In this document: positions 1 to 9,100 of the stretch, one piece after another
How the letters are laid out: every line of letters starts with the position of its first letter
Position numbering within the stretch: the stretch's first letter is position 1
DNA from: Hippopus hippopus
Lineage: Eukaryota > Mollusca > Bivalvia > Cardiida > Cardiidae
Length of the DNA: 64,000 bases
Reading direction: 5' to 3'
NCBI GenBank assembly: GCA_946811185.2
Contig: OX328113.1
Coordinates: 20,993,521-21,057,520 of the forward strand
The notes under the pieces: generated by a model
Told to the model about the DNA's origin: nothing
The model's database searches: none
What the model saw: the letters and a program-made list of their open reading frames with translations, nothing else
Made by a program: the position numbers and the translations under genes

Positions 1-49
1 TAGAATGATTATAGTTTTATGAAATAAAGAAAAAAAGGTTAAAAAACTA

Positions 50-150
50 TGAAAACTCGAATTCTACCGACCCGTGAAAAGATCCTTTTGAAAACATTGT
101 GGGAAAAGGAGAAAATGCTGGTTTTTCTACCATTTCAAAGACAGAAATCT
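50..150 (+). mobile_element. Family A MITE fragment
   Basis: Carries half of the central palindrome (GTGGGAAAAGGAGAAAATGC) and then TTTCAAAGACAG, without the second arm. The rest of 1-730 shows nothing I recognise. Confidence 0.6.
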
Positions 151-732
151 CTATTTAATTTGTTGTCTATATTTTGAACAAGTAAAAAAATATTGTTCTA
201 TTGTGAAATATTTTGGCAATTACTTATTTCAAGACTTTAAAACATGTTTTTCTATAGAAAATTTTTTAAGTGCGCATTACCTCAACCATATTGTTTTACA
301 AGAATGAAGTGACGTCAATGTTCCCGGGCTTTGTCTACCATTTCAAAGATATTTTATGAATGACGCTCTTATGTTTGACAAAGCAGGGGAACATTGAAGT
401 TGTGTAACAAAGTTGATGTCTCTTGCTTCTTTTAAAATAATATGGTTGAAATAATGCATGCCTAATAAATCTTCTAGAGGAAAAAGTGATTCGAACTCTT
501 GAAAAAGGCAATGACTGAAATATCTAACAATAGAGTGTTGTTTTTCACAGTGTTTCATTCATTCCCTCAGGAATTCATCGTGTCAATGTAAAATTTTGTT
601 GAGTAGTATTAATAAAAAGTTCTTGCTCGCAACCTGGGTATCCACTTGCATGCATTCAGCTGTCCATCCTTAGACATTGGTATCTAGTCAGCTCTGCTAA
701 TATTTCCAAGCAGACATGTATCAAATATTGTG

Positions 733-962
733 TTAGCCCTTTACTGCACAATGCCGACTTTAAACGCCCCTGGGAAGGAAGACTTTTGAAAACATTGTGG
801 GAAAAGGAGAAAATGCTGGTAACCAGCATTTTCTCCTTTTCCCACAATGTTTTCTACCCTATCAAAGAAAAATTGCACAATCTGAGCCACCTTGAAATTT
901 TTGTCTGGAAATGCTTTAAATTTGGACACGGCTAAAATTTTGTCTTCTGGTAAAGGTTTAAC
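733..962 (+). mobile_element. Family A: ~230-bp TTAA-flanked palindromic MITE
   Basis: Consensus of the family: TTAA target, terminal CCCTTTACC / GGTAAAGGG, then CACAATCCTGAGTTTTAACG, a central perfect hairpin of about 30 bp per arm (arm TTGTGGGAAAAGGAGAAAAT, then GCTGG/CCAGC apex), then CTGCAAATGCTTTCAATTTG and a second terminal arm. CCC-starting termini in TTAA point to piggyBac-type non-autonomous elements. The central hairpin is complete in this copy. '+' is used below for the orientation shown here. Confidence 0.85.
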
Positions 963-1072
963 CCTTAGAGTGCCTTTCACAGCTTTAGTTGCCTTTGCTG
1001 CCAGTGTAGACGGCACAAAACATGCAGTTTGATCTTTGATCCATAGTGTCCACTGTGCCAACAAATTCTTTG
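945..1072 (+). mobile_element. Family C fragment
   Basis: Starts TTTAACCCTTAGAGTGCC and contains GCCAGTGTAGACGGCAC and CAGTTTGATCTTTGATCC, as in the copies at 62942 and 28128. It overlaps the end of the preceding family-A copy. Confidence 0.55.
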
Positions 1073-1269
1073 ATAAAAACAGACTAAAAACTGCAATAGT
1101 TTGGTTCGTACATCTGAAAATTTGATATGGGTTTATTCAGTGCTCAAAGAATTAACACTTTACCTAATGTAATGCTACTTTCCATACAATGGTTTCCATA
1201 TAATTCAAGAAATGTTGTTGTTTTTTCTTTATTTTTTCTGCCATGTGCTAGTTGCTTGTACAGAAATAC

Positions 1270-1560
1270 ATTAACCCTTTACCACACAATCCTGACTTTT
1301 AATGACCCTGAGAAAGAAGCCTTCTGAAAACATTGTTGGAAAAGGAGTCAACTCATCTGCAAATGCCTTCACTTTGGACAGGTCTATATTTTTGTCATTT
1401 GGTAAAGACTTAAACCTTTATGTAACAATCCCAAACTTTTATGATCCTAGGTAAGGGGGACTTTGAAAACAGAGAGGGCAAGGGAGAAAATGCAGATGAC
1501 CTGCATTTTCTCCCTCTTTCACAATATTTTTAACCCTTTTTTTGCATCAGATCCCATCAT
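1270..1560 (+). mobile_element. Two family A copies, one deleted in the centre
   Basis: 1270-1410 keeps both termini (TTAACCCTTTACCACAC ... TTTGGTAAAGACTTA) but has lost the second half of the hairpin. 1411-1560 is a second, diverged and 3'-truncated copy with the hairpin apex GCAGATGACCTGC. Confidence 0.75.
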
Positions 1561-1639
1561 TTGACTTACACTAAATTAATTTAGACATCTGCAGAAGTTA
1601 TTATTTATACTATAGATGAGTCAAAAATATTGACATTTG

Positions 1640-1840
1640 GTACAGTTAACTTTTTACCGGACAGCAAAGCAATAGACTTGTCCATATTGGTAACATTTGC
1701 AGACAATAAACTCAGTATGACTCATGTCATTGGATATGTCTCTGAAAGGTTAGAAAACATTGTAAGAAAAGGAGAAAATGCTGATAACCAGCATTTCCTC
1801 CTTTTCCCCCAAGAATGTTTTCATAATACATTCTATACAT
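1640..1840 (-). mobile_element. Family A copy just upstream of PTRHD1
   Basis: TTAACTTTTTACCGGACAGC, GTCCATATTGG and AAGGAGAAAATGCTGATAAC are visible in the opposite orientation. The distal terminus is not intact. It ends 75 bp before the PTRHD1 start codon. Confidence 0.7.
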
Positions 1841-1914
1841 TCTTTCTCGGCTGGTTAGGATTTGAAAATTTGTGGTTGAAGGTTGTTCTAATATAATTAT
1901 CTAATATATTTCAG

Positions 1915-3561
1915 ATGTCGCGCAACATTGTACAGTATGTGGTGGTGAGAAAAGATCTGGTAAAGGAACTCAAATGGCCCACAGGTGCTCTTATAGCCCA
2001 GGCATGTCATGCATGCACTGCAGCCATACATCTGTTTTACAGGGATGAGAATACACAGTCATATCTAGCTGATCTTGATAGAATGCACAAAGTGGTGTTG
2101 GAGGTGATTTCATGCACTTTTTTTTATCTCTTTTCCAAAGTACAATATTTTAGACTTGTTCATATTGAAAGCATTTGCAGATGACTATATGAATGTGGCT
2201 CAAATGATGAAATTTGTCTTTGATAGGGTAGAAAACATGTAGAAAACACAATATTTTCAAAAAGCAGCTTCCTCAGGCCAGTCAGGGTCATTGAATCACA
2301 GGATTATGAGGAAAAGCCTTGACCATTTACCAAAAAATTCCATGTTTTGATGATCCTGAGGAAGAAGGCTTTTGATAATATTGTAGAAAAATGAAAAAAA
2401 TGCTCTGTTAAAAACCAGCATTTTCTCCTTTTCCCACAATGTTTTCTTCCCTTTCAAAGGCAAATCCATTATCCCTTCATCTAGTATTTGATTCATCATC
2501 TGCAAATGCCTTCAATTTGGACAAATACTAAAATTTTGTTGTCTAGCATATTTGAACTAGCCAACTGAGAAAGACTTTAGTATTCACTGTAGTAATTTGG
2601 CTAACCCTTTACTGCACAATCCTGAGTTTTAACAACCCTGAAAAAGAAGCCTTTTGAAAACATTGTGGGAAAAGGAGAAAATGCTGGTAACCAGCATTTT
2701 CTCCTTTTCCCACAATGTTTTCTATTCTGTTACATATAAATATTATTCCTTTAGCTACATTTAATGTGGTGTCTGCTAATGCTTTCAATTTGGTTAAGTC
2801 TAACATTTTGTCCTTTGGTAAAGAGTTATGACTAACTCTATGAGCACAAAAGAAGTAAAATGGATGTATTTGGTCAATGAAAAAGACCCAAATATGGCAA
2901 GGTCAAGGGTGGTTTGATTAGAACTCTCAACCAATCAGAGGGACTGTATTTACTAACCACTGCAAATGTCACTCTTAGTTCATTTTGTAATGTAGAAATA
3001 AAGGCAATTTCTGATTGGCATGACCATTTGGTTTTGTTTATCAGAAATTTAGAAAAGTTATTTGTAGAACATAATGTTCTGTCAAAAATTCTATGAGCCA
3101 TGCTCAGTGAAAAGATGGCTTAATTTATCTGCAAAAAGTATCAACCTAAGCCAGCCAGTGCAGTCTGGGCATCCTGACCTGTGTTGAAACTTTCAGCTTT
3201 TGGTCAATTTCCTTCATGTCCAAGGACCATTCTACGTCATAATTCAGCCGATTGTTAGACTAAGTGGATTTTATGGATCCATGATCATGAGATGACTTGC
3301 TTGCCTTCATGCATCACGGAGATGTATTAAAACCCCTTTTGCCTGAGTGTGGTTCATATTATTTATGTACATGTATTGTATCCTTTTCAGGCTCCAAATG
3401 AAGAGAGTTTAAGAAAATTGTCAGACACTTTGACAAGCAATAATATAGACCACAAACTATGGATGGAACAGCCAGAAAACATTCCTACATGTGTCGCAGC
3501 TAAACCTAGTCCTAAGGAAGATATTCAAATGTACTTTAAAGAATTCAAACTGTTTCGATGA
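1915..3561 (+). CDS. PTRHD1: PTRHD1-like peptidyl-tRNA hydrolase domain protein (2 coding exons)
   Basis: Exons 1915-2103 and 3391-3561 join in phase 0 (GAG|gtgatt ... ttttcag|GCT) and give 119 residues ending in TGA. Exon 1 carries VQYVVVRKDL, WPTGALIAQACHA and MHKVVLE; exon 2 carries LRKLSDTL, DHKLWMEQPENIPTC, KPSPKED and a C-terminal FKLFR. These follow the vertebrate PTRHD1 order almost residue for residue. The family is related to Pth2-type peptidyl-tRNA hydrolases; whether PTRHD1 itself cleaves peptidyl-tRNA is not settled. The ATG lies directly after a tttcag, so a 5' UTR exon or a short extra N-terminal exon upstream is possible. Human PTRHD1 is about 140 residues, the difference being N-terminal. 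The intron holds family-A elements and a family-B element. The last exon's tail is copied twice more downstream. Confidence 0.9.
2140..2830. mobile_element. Three family A copies in the PTRHD1 intron
   Basis: 2140-2290 is a minus-orientation remnant. 2306-2560 is a plus copy with an enlarged apex. 2600-2828 is a near-complete plus copy with a perfect central hairpin (AACCAGCATTTTCTCC). Confidence 0.75.
3094..3356. mobile_element. Family B foldback MITE
   Basis: Family B is ~260 bp. Its ends are GAGCCATGCTC..AAAAGGGGGCTTAA and the inverse, with inner arms (C/T)CAGGTCAGCCTGCGC / GCGCAGGCTGACCTG joined by GCAGTCCGCGC. This copy has GAGCCATGCTCAGTG on the left and GAGATGTATTAAAACCCC on the right; its inner hairpin is decayed. 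Confidence 0.7.
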
Positions 3562-3644
3562 TAGCTTACCTAATTACTGTCAAGGGACATTTTTTCATGC
3601 ACCTGCTGCAGGCCATCAGCCTATGTGATGATGCTGCATGGGAT

Positions 3645-4140
3645 CGAAAAAAATTCCTACATACGTCACACAAAGCCTGGTCCAGAGGAAGATGTTCAAA
3701 CTTACTTTTAAAAATCCAAACTGTTTCGATGATAGGTTACCTAATTACTGTAAAGGGACATCTTTTCAAGTTCCTGCTTCAACCAAGATGGTGAAAACTT
3801 TGTGAAAACAAAAGGAAAATACTCCTACATATCATGCACAAAGCGTAGTCCGGAGGAAGATGTTCAAATGTATTTTAACCCTTTACAAAACGATCCTGTG
3901 TTTAAACGCCCCTTTATAGATGGGTTTTTGAAAACATTGTGAGAAAAGAAGAAAATGCTGGTATAGTTTACCATCATTTTCTCCTTTTCCCATCATGTTT
4001 TTCTATCCAGTCTGATCCAAGTCCCATCATTAATGGTGCTGCATTCAAATTTTTGTCTGCAAATGCTTGCAATTTGGACCAGTCTAGAAATTCGTCCTTT
4101 AGTAAAGAGTAAAGAATTCATATTGTTTCATGGATAGATA
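3645..4140 (+). pseudogene. Two degenerate tandem copies of the PTRHD1 terminal-exon tail
   Basis: The segment 3475-3610 (end of the PTRHD1 coding exon plus about 50 bp of 3' UTR) recurs at 3645-3781 and again from about 3813. Shared blocks include ATTCCTACAT, GAGGAAGATGTTCAAA, CAAACTGTTTCGATGATAG and ACCTAATTACTGT. The third copy breaks off at 3875 inside TTAA, where a family-A element sits (3879-4109), and resumes at 4110 with TAAAGAATTCATATTGTTTC. Both extra copies carry frame-disrupting changes and no exon start, so they are non-coding remnants. Confidence 0.85.
3879..4109 (+). mobile_element. Family A copy inserted into a duplicated PTRHD1 tail
   Basis: The left TTAA is at 3875-3878. 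The right boundary follows from the resumption of PTRHD1-derived sequence at 4110. Comparison with the unoccupied copy at 3475-3610 gives the exact insertion site. Confidence 0.85.
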
Positions 4141-4489
4141 AACTTTTGAGGCTTTTTCCTCAAGGTTGTGAAAAGTCAAGGTGCTAGACAAATTTGTGCA
4201 AGGGATAATACTTTCACATGAGGCATTTAAAATGTTCGAATGTCTTAGAAACAGTTCATTTGCCCTGAATTTTATAAATTTCTTTTGTACTGTAATAACT
4301 GAGAACAAATATGGAAAGAATGGTTTTGAAAGCAACCTTATTAAATAGGGATGCTCTGCTTCAACATGAAGTACGAGAAAACAAAATATATTGTGGAATA
4401 GGGAGAAATTGCTCATCACAAGCAACTGCTTCTTTTAACACAATATTTTAAAAACTGGCCCTGGGCAAGACAAAAATGTTGTCTGGATG

Positions 4490-4702
4490 AGTTACCTCTA
4501 CCAAACTACAAAATCTTAAATATGTCCAAAATGAAAGCATTTGCAGGCAACAAATCAAAGGTGACTTGAGTGATGGAGTAAGAAAACATTGTGGGAAAAG
4601 GAGAAAATGCTGGTACCAGTATTTTCTCCTTTTCCCACAATGTTTTTAAAAGCTTTATTTCAAAGGGTTGTTAAAACTCAAGATTGTGTAGTAAAGGGTT
4701 AA
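4490..4702 (-). mobile_element. Family A copy
   Basis: Right end GTAGTAAAGGGTTAA is intact, the hairpin is complete and the left end is decayed. Confidence 0.75.
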
Positions 4703-4899
4703 TGAATTGCATCATGTCATTTACTGAAGAGTTTTATGTGTAGCAAGGATAACTAATAAATAGCTCAACTAATTTTATGTAGCATTCTCTTTTTTACTAT
4801 CATAACTGGAAGCAAATACACAACTAAGGATTTTGAAAACAACCTAATGAATGTTTGAGTGGTGTTTTACAACACTTTCAACATTAATTTCAGTCATAT

Positions 4900-5080
4900 C
4901 AAGGCAACAGCTTGTTTATTCATAATATATGTCCTGTGTTTACCATTAATAGGCTTGGGCTCTGAGGTGTCTTGCCCAAGGACAGTCCCATGAAAATACT
5001 CAGTGCCTCCAGTGTGGCTTGAACCCAGGGCCTTCAGGTTACATGTCCTACACTTTACTCCTTGTTCTACATAGGACCTC
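4900..5080 (-). mobile_element. tRNA-derived SINE-like element (type S5)
   Basis: The minus strand reads from 5080 with a degenerate tRNA-like head: GTAAAGTGTAGGACATGTAA followed by GGTTCAAGCCACACTGG (B-box-like). The body contains CTTGGGCAAGACACC. Confidence 0.5.
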
Positions 5081-5206
5081 ACAACCTTATCAAATATGGA
5101 TACTCTATTTCAACATGAAATACAAGAACATGGACCATAATATTTTGGCATAGAAAGAAACCGCTCATCACAAGCGATTGCTCCTTTTACCTCAGTATTT
5201 TAAGCC

Positions 5207-5507
5207 CAGTCAGATTGCTCAGTGTTAAGTGTATCCGACTTCTTATCTGCTGGTTGTGGGTTGGATACCCAGTTGCGGCAAACTTTCTTTCCAGCGACTT
5301 TTCGCCTCTCACCTCTGATCAGGGATCGTATATATACGATCCCTGCTCTGATACATGAGAGAAAAGTAGTCAGTGGCTTGGAAAGAAAGGTGTGTCAGTG
5401 TTGGTGTGAGAAAGCCATGAATCACATGCATAGATGCACGGACCGACGTGATATGACCTTGGCTGTTGAAATGGAGTTAAACTGCAATACAAACTCAAAT
5501 ATTTTAA
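5207..5507 (+). mobile_element. tRNA-derived SINE type S2, with a palindromic micro-insertion
   Basis: The tRNA-like head (TGCTCAGTGTTAAGTGTATC, then GGGTTGGATACCC) is followed by the S2 body: CAAACTTTCTTTCCAGCGAC, CGCCTCTCACCTCTGAT, TGTGAGAAAGCCA, GTTAAACTGCAATAC. The body is interrupted at 5320 by a 26-bp palindrome. Confidence 0.85.
5313..5352. mobile_element. 26-bp perfect palindrome flanked by 7-bp target duplication
   Basis: 5320-5345 is CAGGGATCGTATA followed by its exact reverse complement. It is flanked by CTCTGAT at 5313-5319 and 5346-5352. Other S2 SINEs read CACCTCTGATGCATGTGAG here without the insertion. Confidence 0.85.
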
Positions 5508-5547
5508 AAGATGGCCTTTTCAAGACAAAATTATGTCTGGTGGAGTT

Positions 5548-5777
5548 GGCTCTTTATCAAATGACAGAATTGTAGACTGGTCTAAATTGGAAGCATTTGC
5601 AGAAAACATATCAAATGTAACTTACATGTTGGGATTCATCTTTGATAAGTTAGAAAACATTGAGGGGAAAAGGAGAAAATGCTGGTTAACAGCATTTTCT
5701 CCTTTTCCCACACTGTTTTAAAAAGCTATATTTCTAAGGGTTGTTAAAACTCATGATTGTGTGGTAAAGGGTTAATT
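5548..5777 (-). mobile_element. Family A copy
   Basis: Full length: CTCTTTATCAAATGACAGAA at the left, GTGGTAAAGGGTTAA at the right, central hairpin nearly perfect. Confidence 0.8.
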
Positions 5778-5835
5778 ATTAAAGAGTGCTATATCTCTAT
5801 CTTTTTTGCGATTCAAATCTCTCTCACTTCTTCTT

Positions 5836-5836
<1 letters not shown>

Positions 5837-5868
<32 letters not shown>
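5837..5868. repeat. (CT)n microsatellite
   Basis: About 15 consecutive CT dinucleotides inside a longer pyrimidine-rich tract that begins near 5808. Confidence 0.9.
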
Positions 5869-5870
<2 letters not shown>

Positions 5871-5888
5871 AACTGTGCATAGTCTTGC

Positions 5889-5926
5889 AGCCAACCAGGG
5901 ATCTTATATACGATCCCTGAGCCAAC
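5889..5926. mobile_element. 24-bp near-palindrome flanked by 7-bp target duplication
   Basis: 5896-5919 starts CAGGGATCTTATA and ends TACGATCCCTG. AGCCAAC flanks it at 5889-5895 and 5920-5926. It is the same element type as at 5320, with arms slightly diverged. Confidence 0.8.
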
Positions 5927-6135
5927 CACTCTTGAAAACATAGTGGTAAAAGGAGAAATTTCCACAATGTTTTTCACGTTTATTACTTCATTATAAACTT
6001 CATTTTGATCATCTCGAATGGATGAATGACTGTTTACAAAGTCATCTGCTGCAAATCTAGTTAATTGAAAGGGCCACAGCAGGTATGACAGAAAGCAGCT
6101 GTTTTCGCAGTTATGTCCCTTAAGTAAACGTCATC

Positions 6136-9100
6136 ATGGCTGCGGTCGAAGCGAAGGTCTTGAAATGCAAAGATTATTTACTTGGTGATCTCGAAGAATC
6201 TAAGGTTTGAGTTGATGATTTTTTATATCAATAACTGTATCTTAAATGTTTAATTGTATATGTGAAGTCGTGCGTAGAGAGGTTCAAATTTTGATTTTGA
6301 TGCATAGTGTAATCAGTTTTCGCGACTTGAAGGGTGCTGCAAATATGTTTTGATTTGATGGCCTATTGCAAGATCTTGCTCATCTATTATTATCCGAAGC
6401 AAATTGCCACCCCCTCCCTCTATCTCTCTTCCTTCCTTCTCTGTATTTATCTCTTCTTCTGGCCTTCTTTCCGACAAATCTTTCACTTAGAACCACAATA
6501 TCACTGAAAAAAAAAAAGAAATTGATTAACCCTCTACCAAACGACAAAAGTTTGGACTCCACCAATTGAAAGCACTGCAGACGACGTTTATACTCTCATA
6601 TTTTGAAAAACTGAAGGCAAAGCCAGAATTTGAACATACCTGTTGTTTTTGTATTAAATAATCTATTTTTTCAAGTGCAAATACTTTTTTTAATTAAAAC
6701 GCCAAACATAAGAAAACAGAATTGATTCATCTTTTACTTGAGATGTTTAGGTTTGCCCAAAATAGACACAACATTTGCACCCAACAAGATAAATATGACT
6801 CAAAAACTAAACTTTCTCTTCTCTGGAGAAAACATTGTGGGAAAAGGACAATAATGCTGGTTACTGGTATTTTTTCCTTTTCCCCCAATGTTTTCAAAAG
6901 GGTTCTTCCTTACTGTTGTGCAGAGCCCTGGTAGCTCAGTTGGTAGAGTACAGGATTTGAGAACTGGGTTGCTGGTTCGATCCCCGACTTGGCCAATTTC
7001 TTTTCAAGGATGGATGATAGTCATTGCGACAGGATTCATTCCTCTCTCACCACTGACATTGTTTCAACGATGGTTATGTGGGAAAGCAGCCAGTGGCTTT
7101 GAAAGAATATTGTGTGGAGTACTGATGGAGCACTGGTAAAAGGAAATCCAGGAAAGCATGTATAGGTCCACTGGCTGCTGCGATATAACTGTAATAATTT
7201 TGAAAAGGGGTTAAACACCATACAATCAATCAATCAATTCTTAGGGTCGTTGTGTGGTAAATGGGTAAAGTATAAACTTTCTAGGTGAATGCATCCCACG
7301 AGAGAACCTCATTTTTGCGCTCCATTATTCATTTTATTAAGTGAATTGTAAGTGGTTATCAATTTTAAATTTTTATTTCAGTTACTGTATGTTTTGGAAA
7401 AGCTGTCAACATTAGAGATAACCATAGACATTCTTCAGGTAAAAACTGAATTAGATATTTTAATAGATCCATCTGTTCCTTTTATAAACCCAACCTTCTG
7501 TGATCACCTAGTTGGTGCCATTAGGGGGTGGGTCAATAAAGCCCGGTTCTTAAGCAGCCAAGTCCAAAACAGCCCAATGTACCAAAATGGCCCATGTATA
7601 ATGGTTCCGAAAAGGCCCTGTTTCAGAACATGACTACTACTATTTCATTTATATCATCAGAATGAACTTTCTCATTCTTGTCTGTTTGACTCTTTACCAC
7701 ACGAAAAAAATGTAGACTTGTCCAAATTGAAAGGATTTGCCAACATAAAAATGAACGTGGCTCAAATAATGGAATTTGTCTTTGAAAGGGTCGAAAACAT
7801 TGTGGGAAAAGGAGAAAATGCTGGTTACCAGCATTTTTTCCGTTTCCCACAATGTTTTCTAAAGGCTTGGTCTTCAGGGTCGTTAAAACTCGGGATTGTG
7901 TTGTAAAGGGTTAAACAATGAATTTATTTACTAGCGATTTGATCTCATTTCCCCATACTAGTGTGGGTTTTACTTAGCATTCCTGTTCAATGTTTACTTC
8001 TTTTCTTGTGCTCAGCTGTTCCCCAACCATCTGATGTTCTTTTCTCATAATGAATGTGGCTTTCTGCCAATATATGGCACTTTTTTGTAATAGTTTAAAA
8101 ATGACGGAAGTCACATATGTAAGTTACCATTGTTTTGATTACGCAATTAGTTAAACCTTTACTACACGACCCTGAGAAAGAAAGCTTTTGAAACCATTGT
8201 GGAAAAAAGAGAAAATGCTGGTTACCAACATTTTCTCCTTTTCCCACAAAGTATTTTATCCTTCCCAAATCAAATCATAAATTTTGTCGTCTGCAAGTGC
8301 TTTCAATTTGGAAAAGTCTACATTTTTGTCATGTGTCAAATATGATTAGTGAAGAGTTAACTGTTTACCAAACAACAGAATTTTCAGACTTGATCAATGT
8401 TTTCATTAGCTTTCTCAAGGTCGTAAAAATTCGGAATTTTGTGGTAAAGGGCTAATCAGCCAACCAGAAAACTGGAAGTTTGAGCAATTCGATTGACTGA
8501 TCTGCTGTATGTTAAGACATTTTTTTTTTTTCGTCTTCAGAATACAGGCATAGGAAAAGTGGTCAATTCATTCAAGAAAAAGGATGGAATTGTCGCAGAG
8601 AAGGCAAAAGAAATTGTGGACAAATGGAGGGCCATGGTGACTAAGTTACAAGAGGAAGAACTTTCCAGGCAAGAAGAAGAAGAAAATGAAGAGGAAGAAG
8701 ATGAAGAGGAAGGAAATGATGCAAGTGAACCGGAAGATCTTGCAGGTCACAGAGATGAACATGAGAGTGAAGCAGAAAAATCAGCTGATGATGAAAATGA
8801 CACAAACTTGAGGTCATATACACCAAATGATTCTGAAGATGAAGGTATTAGAAAAACTTACGAAGTTTCTCATACAAAATATAAAGAAAAGCACAGCAAA
8901 GAGGCTGATGAATCATCAAAAGCTGTTGACAAAAAATCTCACAAACACCATCATACATCTAAGAGTAGAGAGCGGGAACATCACAGGAAACATGAAAAGA
9001 GAGAAGGCAATGGTGAAAGAAAGCATAAGTCAAGCAAACATGAAAGGGATAAAAACAAACATGAAAGAGATAAGGAAAAAAGTGGAAATAAACATGAGCA

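Larger units (their letters stand above)
4275..5205. repeat. Unclassified dispersed repeat present twice, second copy split by a SINE
   Basis: 4338-4450 (TCTGCTTCAACATGAAGTAC, GCTCATCACAAGC, CTTTTAACACAATATTTTA) matches 5085-5200 (CTATTTCAACATGAAATAC, GCTCATCACAAGC). The preceding stretch 4275-4335 matches 4790-4850. In the second copy the two halves are separated by 4858-5085. Confidence 0.65.

Noticed and set aside
5222..5575. 117-residue frame
   Set aside because: It lies inside an S2 SINE including the palindromic insertion.
6922..7000. tRNA gene
   Set aside because: A and B boxes are present, but the sequence is the head of a repeated SINE and does not fold as a complete tRNA; the same applies at 13729, 15748, 30419, 30645, 35545 and 62612.
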